Assembly (NCBI GenBank): GCA_963769665.1
Contig: CAVYMQ010000003.1
Span: forward strand, 1 to 64,000
Length of the DNA: 64,000 nucleotides
Source of the DNA: JACCTU01 sp963769665
Lineage (GTDB): Bacteria > Actinomycetota > Thermoleophilia > Gaiellales > Gaiellaceae
Direction: 5' to 3'
The notes under the pieces were generated by a model. That model worked only from the letters and a program-made list of their open reading frames with translations. It made no database searches and was not told the DNA's origin. A program made the translations under genes and the position numbers. This document shows, piece by piece, positions 22,475 through 29,852 of the stretch (the stretch's first letter is position 1; each line of letters begins with the position of its first letter).

Positions 22475-23349
22475 GCCCTCGCGCCGACTGCGTCGGCGAC
22501 GAGCTGGGCGACCTCGGTCGGCGTCGTGCCGACGCGGACGCCGCAGTCCTCGAGCGCTTCCTTCTTCGCCTGCGCGGTGCCGGAGGAGCCGGAGATGATC
22601 GCCCCGGCGTGACCCATCGTCTTGCCCGGCGGCGCGGTGAAGCCCGCGATGTACGCGAGCACCGGCTTCGACATCCGGTCGCGGATGAACTCCGCCGCCT
22701 TCTCCTCTTCATTGCCGCCGATCTCACCGACCATCACGACCAGCTCGGTCTGCGGGTCGGCCTCGAACTTCTCCAGGATGTCGATGAAGGACGAGCCGGG
22801 CACCGGGTCGCCGCCGATCCCGACGATCGACGAGTTGCCGAGGCCGAGCTGAGCCAGCTCGTACCCGATCTGGTACGTGAGCGTTCCGGAACGCGAGACG
22901 AGCCCGATCGCGCCCTCGGCGAAGACTTCCGCGGGGATGATCCCGACGTTTGCCTTCCCCGGGGAGAGCACGCCCGGGCAGTTCGGGCCGATCATCGTGA
23001 TCCCCTTCGGACGCACGTACGTGTAGACGCGGAGCATCTCGTGGGCCGGGATGTGCTCGGTGATGACGATCACGGTTCCGATGCCGGCGTCGACCGCCTC
23101 GTACGCGGCGTCGGCGGCGAAGCGCGCAGGTACGAAGACCAAAGAGGTGTTCGCGCCGGCCTGCTCGACGGCCTCGGCGACGGTGTCGTAGACCGGGATG
23201 CCCTCGACGTCCTGGCCACCCTTGCCGGGAGTGACTCCCGCGACGACGTTCGTGCCGTAGGCGCGGTTGCGTAGGCCGTGGAAGCGGCCCTCGCTTCCGG
23301 TCAGGCCCTGCACGACGAGTCGCGTGTCTTGGTCGACGACGATCGCCAC
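22471..23349 (-). CDS. sucD: Succinyl-CoA synthetase alpha subunit
   Basis: A 292-residue subunit of the TCA enzyme that makes ATP or GTP from succinyl-CoA. The CoA-binding N-terminal domain shows LVVQGLTGSEGRFH and YGTNVVAGVTPGKGG. IGPNCPGV follows, and the phosphorylated His is in GHAGAIISG. GTG 23349 overlaps the stop of the methyltransferase gene as TAGTG. The gene normally follows sucC directly; here a methyltransferase gene stands between them, in one tightly coupled transcript. Confidence 0.92.
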   Translation of the reverse strand: MAIVVDQDTRLVVQGLTGSEGRFHGLRNRAYGTNVVAGVTPGKGGQDVEGIPVYDTVAEAVEQAGANTSLVFVPARFAADAAYEAVDAGIGTVIVITEHIPAHEMLRVYTYVRPKGITMIGPNCPGVLSPGKANVGIIPAEVFAEGAIGLVSRSGTLTYQIGYELAQLGLGNSSIVGIGGDPVPGSSFIDILEKFEADPQTELVVMVGEIGGNEEEKAAEFIRDRMSKPVLAYIAGFTAPPGKTMGHAGAIISGSSGTAQAKKEALEDCGVRVGTTPTEVAQLVADAVGARA

Positions 23350-23990
23350 TACTTCGTTCCCTTCAAGACGATCGAGCGGAGGGTGACCCGGTCGTCCTCG
23401 ATGTGCTCGGCGAGCAGCTCGCGGACGCGCGCGGCATCGTCGGCCGGCGTCTCGACGCGCGCGAGCCACGGCTCGACCTCGACCCGGCGCTCGAACGTGC
23501 GCTCGTCGACGACCTCCAGCCCTGCAGCCGCGAAGAAGCCGCGCCACTCGTCCTCCGTGTAGCAGCGCACGTGCGTCGGGTCGCGCAGCTTCTCGGCCTC
23601 CTCGACCTCTTCGCTGATCAAGACGTTGTCCTGTACGACCAGCCGGTCGCGCGCGACGCGCGCCATCTCACGAACCGCAGCGAGAACGTCGGAGAAGTGG
23701 TGCGCGGCGATCCTGCACGCGACGACGTCGAAGCTTCCGTCGGCGAACGGCAGATGCTCTGCCGGCGCAACGACCGTCGGTCTCATCCCCGGCGCGGGGT
23801 CGACCGAGACGACGTCGCAGCCCGCCTCCTGCAGCCGTCGGGCGACGTGGCCGCCCCCGGTCGCAACGTCGAGCGCCTGAACGCCTTCGCCGGGCTCGCA
23901 CCACTCGACCAGCAGGTCGAGATCGGGTCCCTCCTTGTGCGTCGGGCTCTCGCGGAACGCCTCCGCACGCTCGGACCAGACGTCGGTCAT
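23349..23990 (-). CDS. Class I SAM-dependent methyltransferase inserted between sucC and sucD
   Basis: A 213-residue methyltransferase of the UbiE/Methyltransf_11 kind. Motif I is LDVATGGGHVARRL, the acidic residue of motif II is in VVSVDPAPGM, and motif IV-like PFADGSFDVVACRIAAHHF follows. It starts at ATG 23990, overlapping the sucC stop as ATGA, and its stop overlaps the sucD start, so the three genes are made from one mRNA with coupled translation. Substrate unknown: quinone or menaquinone C-methylation would fit the fold and the respiratory context, but this is a guess. Confidence 0.85.
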   Translation of the reverse strand: MTDVWSERAEAFRESPTHKEGPDLDLLVEWCEPGEGVQALDVATGGGHVARRLQEAGCDVVSVDPAPGMRPTVVAPAEHLPFADGSFDVVACRIAAHHFSDVLAAVREMARVARDRLVVQDNVLISEEVEEAEKLRDPTHVRCYTEDEWRGFFAAAGLEVVDERTFERRVEVEPWLARVETPADDAARVRELLAEHIEDDRVTLRSIVLKGTK

Positions 23991-25129
23991 GCGGCGAGCT
24001 CCACTGCGCGTCTCGCTGCGTCGAGCATCGTCGGCTCGACGTGGAGGTTCGGTGGCGATGCCTCCTTGAGAATCTCCCTGCCCTCCTCCGCGTTCGTCCC
24101 GTCGAGTCGCACGACGATCGGGTGCTCGATCGTCATCCGGTCGAGCGCGGCGAGGATCCCGCGCGCGACCTCGTCGCAGCGCGTGATCCCTCCGAAGACG
24201 TTGAAGAAGATCGACTTCACCTGCGGGTCGGCCGTGATCACGCCGAGCGCGTCGACGACGCCCTCCGCGTCGCCGCCGCCGCCGAGGTCGCAGAAGTTCG
24301 CGGGACGACCGCCCGCGAGCGCGATCACGTCGAGCGTCGACATCACGAGCCCTGCGCCGTTGCCGAGGATCCCGACCTCGCCGTCGAGCTTCACGTACGT
24401 GACGCCCTTCTCGCGCGCCGCACGCTCCTCGGGCGGCACCGCGTCGAGGTCGCGCATCTCCGCGATGTCCGGATGCCGGAAGAGCGCCGCGTCGTCCACG
24501 GTGAACTTCGAGTCGAGCGCCTTGACCTCGCCGTCGGGCGTGACGATCAGCGGGTTGATCTCCGTGAGCATTGCGTCGGTCGCGACGAAGGCCTCGTAGA
24601 GCTTCCCGACGATCGAGAGGATCTGCTTCTGCTCGCTCGGGTCATCGACCCCCGCGCCGTAGACGAGGCGCCGTCCCTGCCACGGCTGGAAGCCCTCGAA
24701 CGGGTCGATGTGCAGGCGCACGAGTTTCTCCGGCGTGGACTCTGCGACCTCCTCGATGTCGATCCCGCCTTCCTTGGTGAACATGAAGAGCGGCTGCTTC
24801 GCGCCACGGTCGAATGTGAGCGAGAGGTAGTACTCCTTCGCGATGTCGGACGCGCTCTCGATCCAGAGCTTGCGCACGACGTGGCCGCGGATGTCGAGCC
24901 CGAGGATCTGCTCGGCCTTGTCCCGCGCGTCGTCGGGATTCTCGGCGAGCTTGATGCCGCCGGCCTTGCCGCGCCCGCCGGTGAGGACCTGCGCCTTGAC
25001 GACGACCTGCCCGCCGATCTCCTCCGCGGCCGCGCGCGCCTCGTCTGGCGTCGTCGCGAGTTTCCCCTCCGACACGGGGATCCCGAAGCGCTTGAAGAGC
25101 TCCTTGCCCTGGTACTCGTACAGGTCCAC
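23987..25129 (-). CDS. sucC: Succinyl-CoA synthetase beta subunit
   Basis: A 380-residue subunit with an N-terminal ATP-grasp domain and a C-terminal CoA-ligase flavodoxin-like domain. It starts with the family signature DLYEYQGKELFKRFGIPVS. It continues with VVKAQVLTGGRGKAGG for nucleotide binding, MLTEINPLIV for metal binding, and the C-terminal IFFNVFGGITRCDEVARG that meets the phospho-His loop of SucD. Nucleotide preference (ADP or GDP) cannot be read with confidence. It is first in the sucC-methyltransferase-sucD operon. Confidence 0.93.
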   Translation of the reverse strand: MDLYEYQGKELFKRFGIPVSEGKLATTPDEARAAAEEIGGQVVVKAQVLTGGRGKAGGIKLAENPDDARDKAEQILGLDIRGHVVRKLWIESASDIAKEYYLSLTFDRGAKQPLFMFTKEGGIDIEEVAESTPEKLVRLHIDPFEGFQPWQGRRLVYGAGVDDPSEQKQILSIVGKLYEAFVATDAMLTEINPLIVTPDGEVKALDSKFTVDDAALFRHPDIAEMRDLDAVPPEERAAREKGVTYVKLDGEVGILGNGAGLVMSTLDVIALAGGRPANFCDLGGGGDAEGVVDALGVITADPQVKSIFFNVFGGITRCDEVARGILAALDRMTIEHPIVVRLDGTNAEEGREILKEASPPNLHVEPTMLDAARRAVELAA

Positions 25130-25188
25130 CGGCGGCGGACTCTACCCACGCACACCTTGTAACCTCGTGGTTCGCCGTCAACCCACGC

Positions 25189-26514
25189 ATGGAGGATCAA
25201 TGGACGAGCGCACGACCACCCTCACCGACGACCAGATCCGCACCGACCAGTACAGCAGCGAGGTCGCGGACGAAGAGCCGGACTCGGACGGCACAGACGC
25301 GACCGAGCCGACCGACGTCGACAGCGACGACACCGACGCAGACGCAGACGGCACGGACGCTTCGTAGCGCCCTCGCGCGCTGCGTCGAGCCGGTCGAGGA
25401 AGCGACGTTCCTCGCCGAGCACTGGGAGCGCAAGCCGCTCGTCGTGGAGCGCGACGAGCCCGGGCGCTTCGACGACCTCCTGACCACGGAGGACGTCGAG
25501 GGACTGCTGGAGTCGGGCGGCCTGCGCTCCCCCGCGTTCCGGCTCGTTCGCGCGGAGACCAAGCTGCGCGCAAGCGACTACCTCGTCGATGTGTCGTGGC
25601 GGCCCGTCCCCTTCAAGGGCATGGCCGACGTGGCTCGGGTCGCAGAGGCCTTCGACTCGGGTGCCACGCTCGTGATCCAGGGGATGCACCACTGGTGGCC
25701 CGCGCTCGCGACGTTCTGCCGCTCGCTCGAGGCAACCCTCGAGCATCCGGCACAGGCGAACGCCTACTACACACCGCGCTCGGCGCAGGGGCTGCCGGTT
25801 CACCACGACACGCACGACGTCTTCTGCCTCCAGATCGCGGGCGAGAAGCGCTGGCTCGTCTACGAGCCGGTGTGGGAGCTCCCGCTGAAGAACCAGCGCT
25901 ACGACTCGAAGCTCGGCGCTCCCGGCGAGCCCGTCCTCGACGTCACGCTGCGGCCGGGCGACACGCTGTACCTCCCGCGCGGGTGGTTGCACGAGGCGAA
26001 GACCTCCGACACCGACTCGCTGCACCTGACGATCGGTGCGAACGTCTACTCGTGGCTCGACGCGTTCAAGGCCGCGCTGGAGGAGTGCGCCGACGACGTC
26101 GAGTTCCGCCGCTCGCCGGACGGGTCCGCGGAGGAGCTGCTCGAACGCCTCGGCGACAGGCTCGGCGAGCACGACGTCCACCGGCGGATGCGGTCGAGAC
26201 TGGTGCGCAGCAGACGGCCGGTGCTCGAAGGGCAAGTCGGGCACCTGCGCGCGCTGCGCGACCTCGACTCGGAGACCGAGCTCGAGCGCCGCCCGACGGT
26301 GCTCGCAGACCTCGTCGTGCACGAGGACCGCGCGGAGCTCACGTTCGAGGGGCGCACGCTCGAGTTCCCCGCACACGTGGGTGACGTGCTGGAGTTCGTG
26401 CTCGGCACGGATGAGTCGTTTCGCCCGTCGGACCTGCCCGGCACACTCGACGAGGAGGGCCGGCTCGCGCTCGTCGCGCGCCTCGTGCGCGAGGGGCTGC
26501 TCGTCAGCCGCTGA
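25189..26514 (+). CDS. Cupin_4/JmjC-like 2-oxoglutarate oxygenase (start uncertain, possible frameshifted N-terminus)
   Basis: The conserved protein begins near 25366 (SALARCVEPVEEATFLAEHW) and has about 380 residues. It matches RoxA/YcfD-like ribosomal or peptide hydroxylases: the Fe(II) ligands His and Asp are in PVHHDTHDVFCLQ, the second His is in YLPRGWLHEA, and a winged-helix-like C-terminal domain follows. No ATG, GTG or TTG exists in this frame between ATG 25189 and GTG 25441 (inside the domain). The 25189-25365 stretch of this frame has poor third-position G/C and reads as an out-of-frame copy of the acidic peptide at 25200. The real N-terminus is therefore a non-canonical start or a +1 shift from the acidic frame. 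Probable activity: hydroxylation of a protein side chain. Confidence 0.75.
   Translation: MEDQWTSARPPSPTTRSAPTSTAARSRTKSRTRTAQTRPSRPTSTATTPTQTQTARTLRSALARCVEPVEEATFLAEHWERKPLVVERDEPGRFDDLLTTEDVEGLLESGGLRSPAFRLVRAETKLRASDYLVDVSWRPVPFKGMADVARVAEAFDSGATLVIQGMHHWWPALATFCRSLEATLEHPAQANAYYTPRSAQGLPVHHDTHDVFCLQIAGEKRWLVYEPVWELPLKNQRYDSKLGAPGEPVLDVTLRPGDTLYLPRGWLHEAKTSDTDSLHLTIGANVYSWLDAFKAALEECADDVEFRRSPDGSAEELLERLGDRLGEHDVHRRMRSRLVRSRRPVLEGQVGHLRALRDLDSETELERRPTVLADLVVHEDRAELTFEGRTLEFPAHVGDVLEFVLGTDESFRPSDLPGTLDEEGRLALVARLVREGLLVSR
25200..25367 (+). CDS. Acidic Asp/Thr-rich small peptide, leader or N-terminus of the cupin
   Basis: A 55-residue frame opened by ATG 25200 with GGAGGA just 3 nt upstream. 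It has very high third-position G/C, so it is coding. The product starts MDERTTTLTDDQIRTDQ and becomes a tail of Asp, Thr, Glu and Ser (EPTDVDSDDTDADADGTDAS) with predicted charge near -19. It ends at TAG 25367 exactly where the conserved cupin frame begins, one frame over. It may be a separate peptide, for example a substrate of the oxygenase, or the acidic N-terminal tail of the cupin joined by frameshifting or broken by an indel. Confidence 0.6.
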   Translation: MDERTTTLTDDQIRTDQYSSEVADEEPDSDGTDATEPTDVDSDDTDADADGTDAS

Positions 26515-27364
26515 CGACGACGTAGCGCCACGGCCGGTGCAGCTCTTGCGACGTGCACGTCAGGAAGTCCAACGGCCCGAGCTCGAGCGACACCTCACGC
26601 TCGTGCACGTTGCCCTCGCGGTCGGAGAACGCGACGCGCGAGCCCTCCTCCGAGACGAGCCGGAGCTCGTCGAGGTGCAGCAGCCCGGTGCGCTCCCGGA
26701 TGTCGCGCTCGGCTGCCTGCGCGGCGAACGAGTAGCACGAGCGGCCGCGATAGTGCGCGAGCTCGATCGTGTCCTCGAGATGCGCGTCGAGCACGCGGCC
26801 CGCGTCCTTGCGCTCGACGCGTCCGTAGTACACGCCACGAGAGAGACAGAGAAGGTTGCCGGCGAAGCGATCGCCGCCGATGTGGGTCGTCTGCCAAACG
26901 GCCTCGTCCTCGACCTGCTCGGCGAGCGCCTCGAAGAGCGGACGGCCGTAGCGGGCGCAACACGGGTCGTGCTTGCCGTGTGTGCAGACGAGAAAGAGCG
27001 GATGCTCGAGCGGCTCGCCGGCGTGCGCGAGGTCGAGTGTGCGCAGCTCCTCGTACGACGAGAGTGACGCGCAGCGGAGGCTCTCCTCGCCCTCCCGCGA
27101 GGTCGCCGCGTAGGCACGGAGCTCCTCCCGTCCGCGGCGGTCCGGACGGCGGATGAAGAGCAGCCGCGAACGTGCGCGAGCGCGCACCTGCTCGCGCAGA
27201 GCCTCTTTCACCTGGTCGGAGAGCCCCGAGGCTCGCAGTGCGTCGGGCCCCCACAGGCCGCGGTACTCGACGAGCAGCCAGTGATCGATGCGGCTCGCCG
27301 TCGCACCGAGGGACTCGCCGTTGTCCCGCGACACGTCGCTGCAGAAGGGACGCCGGCTACTCAT
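26504..27364 (-). CDS. Suc/Fer-like (sucrase/ferredoxin-like) thioredoxin-fold protein
   Basis: A 286-residue protein of the Suc_Fer-like family (related to yeast Aim32), which has a thioredoxin-like [2Fe-2S] ferredoxin fold. Visible family features are FCSDVSRD at the N-terminus, VCTHGKHDPCCARYGRPL with cluster-binding Cys, the conserved HIGGDRFAGNLL, and YYGRV. The C-terminal 100 residues form a variable domain. Its start overlaps the stop of the biotin carboxylase gene by 8 nt and its end overlaps the convergent cupin gene by 11 nt. Function in bacteria is not established; a redox partner role is inferred from the fold. Confidence 0.85.
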   Translation of the reverse strand: MSSRRPFCSDVSRDNGESLGATASRIDHWLLVEYRGLWGPDALRASGLSDQVKEALREQVRARARSRLLFIRRPDRRGREELRAYAATSREGEESLRCASLSSYEELRTLDLAHAGEPLEHPLFLVCTHGKHDPCCARYGRPLFEALAEQVEDEAVWQTTHIGGDRFAGNLLCLSRGVYYGRVERKDAGRVLDAHLEDTIELAHYRGRSCYSFAAQAAERDIRERTGLLHLDELRLVSEEGSRVAFSDREGNVHEREVSLELGPLDFLTCTSQELHRPWRYVVVSG

Positions 27365-29117
27365 CGCCGACCAGCACGCAGATCACTTGGCCGTTCTGCA
27401 CCGGCTCGCCCTCCGCGACCGTCAACTCGGTGACGACGCCTTCGCGGTGCGCAGTGATCTCGTTCTCCATCTTCATCGCCTCGACGATGCAGAGCACTGC
27501 TCCCTCTTCCACCGCGTCGCCATCGGCGACGGCAACCGAGAGCACGGTTCCCTGCATCGGGCTGACGACCGCGTCGGAGCCCCCGTGACCCGAGGCGTCC
27601 GCGCGCTCGCGCCGGCTGCGCGCGAGCTCGAGCCACGGCGGCTCCGGCGCGAGCACCGTGACCTCGAAGCGGCGCCCGTCGACCTCGACCGGCGTGACGC
27701 GTTCGACGAGGCGACCGGAGCCGAGGGCCGGGACTTTGTGGCTCTGAGCCACTAACTCTTCGGCCCGGCTCGCGAGCTGCTCGGACTCGACGACGCCGTG
27801 GCACGTCTCGCCAGCGACGAAGCACGGGTGCTCGAGCAGTGCGCGGTGGAATCCGAGCAGCGTCTTCACTCCGCCGATCTCGAACTCCTCGAGCGCCCTC
27901 AGCATGCGCCGCCGCGCGTGCTCACGATCGACGTCGCGCACGATCAGCTTGGCGATCATCGGGTCGTAGAGCGGCGAGATCTCGGAGCCCTCGACGACGC
28001 CGGAGTCGACGCGGACGCCCGGTCCCGCGGGCTCGCGATAGTGCGTGATCCGTCCCGGCGCCGGCAGGAAGCCCCGGGAGACGTCTTCCGCGTTGATCCG
28101 GCACTCGATCGCGTGGCCGCGCAACACGACGTCCTCCTGACGCACCGAGAGTGGCTCGCCCGCGGCGATCAGGATTTGCTCGCGAACGAGGTCGAGGCCG
28201 GTCACCTCCTCGGTCACGGTGTGCTCGACCTGGATCCGCGTGTTCATCTCCATGAAGTAGTAGGAGCCGTCGGGCGCAAGCAGCCCCTCGATCGTCCCGG
28301 CGGAGCGGTAGCCGGCGGCGCGCGCGGCGTCGACCGCGATCTTCCCGATCCGCTCGCGCAGCTCCTCGTCGACGGCCGGAGACGGGGTCTCCTCGATCAG
28401 TTTCTGATGACGGCGTTGGATCGTGCAGTCGCGCTCGCCGAGGTGGATGACGTTCCCGTGCGCGTCGGCAAGGACCTGCACCTCGACGTGACGCGGGTCC
28501 TCGAGATATCGCTCGACGTAGACGGCGGCGTCCGCGAAGTACGACTGCCCCTCGCGGCTCGCGGACTCGAAAGCGCGCTCCGCCTCCTCGGCTGAGCCGA
28601 CGATCTTCATCCCCTTGCCGCCACCGCCGGCCGCCGCCTTGACGATCAGCGGGTAGCCGATCTCCTCGCCGAGCGCGACGATCTCCGCGGCAGAGGCAAC
28701 CGGGTCGGTCGTGCCCGGGATGATCGGGACTCCGGCCTCCTGCATCCTCGTTCGCGCCGCCGTCTTGTGGCCCATCAGCTCGATCGCCTCCGGCGGCGGG
28801 CCGATCCAGACGAGGCCGGCCTCCTCGACCGCGCGGGCGAAGCCGGCGTTCTCCGCGAGGAAGCCGTAGCCCGGATGCACGGCCTCAGCACCGCTCGCGC
28901 GCGCGGCCGTCAAGAGTTTCTCGATCGAGAGATAGCTCTCTGCTGCGGTCTCGCCGCCGAGCGCGACCGCCTGATCCGCCACCCGGACGTGGAGCGCTCC
29001 GCGGTCTGCGTCCGAGTAGACGGCGACCGACGAGAGCCCGAGCTCGCGCAGGGTCCGGAAGATCCGGATCGCGATCTCGCCGCGGTTCGCGACGAGGACG
29101 TTGGAGAAGCCCGCCAC
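27357..29117 (-). CDS. Acyl-CoA carboxylase alpha subunit (biotin carboxylase plus biotin carrier)
   Basis: A 586-residue protein that charges its own biotin with CO2 using ATP. Residues 1-445 are biotin carboxylase: NVLVANRGEIA at the start, the Gly-rich KAAAGGGGKGM, the bicarbonate/metal segment YFMEMNTRIQVEHTVTE and RINAED. A variable linker of about 60 residues follows, then the BCCP domain with EAMKMENE carrying the biotinyl Lys and VVSPMQGTV. The linker contains a recurring palindromic DNA element (VAQSHK). The start is GTG 29117, 24 bp from divergent pgsA. The matching carboxyltransferase is at 34196-35782. Acetyl- or propionyl-CoA are the likely substrates. Confidence 0.9.
   Translation of the reverse strand: MAGFSNVLVANRGEIAIRIFRTLRELGLSSVAVYSDADRGALHVRVADQAVALGGETAAESYLSIEKLLTAARASGAEAVHPGYGFLAENAGFARAVEEAGLVWIGPPPEAIELMGHKTAARTRMQEAGVPIIPGTTDPVASAAEIVALGEEIGYPLIVKAAAGGGGKGMKIVGSAEEAERAFESASREGQSYFADAAVYVERYLEDPRHVEVQVLADAHGNVIHLGERDCTIQRRHQKLIEETPSPAVDEELRERIGKIAVDAARAAGYRSAGTIEGLLAPDGSYYFMEMNTRIQVEHTVTEEVTGLDLVREQILIAAGEPLSVRQEDVVLRGHAIECRINAEDVSRGFLPAPGRITHYREPAGPGVRVDSGVVEGSEISPLYDPMIAKLIVRDVDREHARRRMLRALEEFEIGGVKTLLGFHRALLEHPCFVAGETCHGVVESEQLASRAEELVAQSHKVPALGSGRLVERVTPVEVDGRRFEVTVLAPEPPWLELARSRRERADASGHGGSDAVVSPMQGTVLSVAVADGDAVEEGAVLCIVEAMKMENEITAHREGVVTELTVAEGEPVQNGQVICVLVGDE
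27736..27754. repeat. Short palindromic element, copy C (inside the carboxylase linker)
   Basis: TTGTGGCTC (27736-27744), centre T and GAGCCACTA (27746-27754) form a 9-bp dyad with one mismatch. It is a relative of the elements at 35805 and 36211. It is read in frame as VAQSHK in the flexible linker before the biotin carrier domain. Confidence 0.55.
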
Positions 29118-29126
29118 CTCGCCGCG

Positions 29127-29132
29127 TATTCT
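29127..29132 (+). promoter_or_regulatory. Putative -10 box (TATTCT) of pgsA
   Basis: TATTCT lies 9 nt before ATG 29142 in the 24-bp gap between two divergent genes, leaving no room for a usual leader. Confidence 0.3.
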
Positions 29133-29141
29133 CCCCGTCGG

Positions 29142-29684
29142 ATGAGCCTGCCCGATTACCTGACCGTCGGCCGGGCTCTCTCCGTCCCCTTCGTCGTCCT
29201 CCTCTTCGTCTGGAACTTCGACGACCACGCGCTCTGGGCGACGGGGCTCTTCGCGGTCGCGATGGCGACCGACTGGTTCGACGGGCGAATCGCCCGAAGC
29301 CGGGGGCGCACCTCACCTCTGGGCTCGCTGCTCGACCCGATCGCCGACAAGATCCTCGTCCTCTCAGTGCTGATCGTCCTCGTCGGCGAGGGCGTGTTCC
29401 CGGGCTGGATGGTCGCGGCGATCGTCGCGCGCGAGTTCCTCGTCTCGGGGCTCAGGCAGGCGGCGATCGAGCGTGGAGTGGTCATGGAGGCCCGCGACCT
29501 CGGGAAGCTGAAGACGTGGTCGCAGGCGGTCGCAGCCGGCGTCGGAGGTCTTGCCGCGGCGGACGTCTGGAGTGACGACGCCGCCTGGTGGGCGCTTCTC
29601 GTCGCGCTCGTGCTGACCTGGGTCTCCGCCGTGGACTACGCGCGGGTGGCGCCGCGCCTCTTGCGCGGCCGCCCGGCCGCGTAG
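29142..29684 (+). CDS. pgsA: CDP-diacylglycerol-glycerol-3-phosphate 3-phosphatidyltransferase
   Basis: A 180-residue integral membrane enzyme that makes phosphatidylglycerol phosphate, the precursor of phosphatidylglycerol and cardiolipin. The CDP-alcohol phosphotransferase signature D-G-x2-A-R-x8-G-x3-D-x3-D is complete: DGRIAR, then PLG and LLDPIADK. About five hydrophobic segments surround it. The length is normal for PgsA, though other alcohols (inositol phosphate) cannot be excluded from the motif alone. It is divergent from the acyl-CoA carboxylase gene, a sensible lipid-related pairing. Confidence 0.88.
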   Translation: MSLPDYLTVGRALSVPFVVLLFVWNFDDHALWATGLFAVAMATDWFDGRIARSRGRTSPLGSLLDPIADKILVLSVLIVLVGEGVFPGWMVAAIVAREFLVSGLRQAAIERGVVMEARDLGKLKTWSQAVAAGVGGLAAADVWSDDAAWWALLVALVLTWVSAVDYARVAPRLLRGRPAA

Positions 29685-29806
29685 TCGAGCCCGGCCTTCC
29701 GCCAGCGCGACCCGTAGGCCGAGTGCCTGGGCGGCGCCGTCTCGACGACCAATTGGATCGCCGTTCGGACGCCGGCGTCGGGGTTCGGGCGAATCACGAG
29801 CCTCAC
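29636..29806 (-). CDS. Small basic protein overlapping the end of pgsA
   Basis: A 56-residue frame from GTG 29806 to TAG 29636 with high third-position G/C, on the strand opposite to pgsA and overlapping its last 49 nt. The product begins VRLVIRPNPDAGVRTAIQLV and has an Arg/Lys-rich tail. I do not recognise it. The codon pattern across the 120 nt not shared with pgsA is the main support. Confidence 0.4.
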   Translation of the reverse strand: MRLVIRPNPDAGVRTAIQLVVETAPPRHSAYGSRWRKAGLDYAAGRPRKRRGATRA

Positions 29807-29852
29807 TGGTCGAGAGCCTAAAGGCCTGCTCCTCCCGGCCGATGGAAGACGA

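Noticed and set aside
23466..23482. GAGCCAC...GGCTC sequence as another copy of the dispersed palindrome
   Set aside because: The arms are in the reverse order and the spacing differs from the three accepted copies.
28767..29141. N-terminal extension of pgsA into the opposite carboxylase gene
   Set aside because: The frame has no hydrophobic content and lies wholly antisense to a well conserved biotin carboxylase; homologues start at the ATG at 29142.
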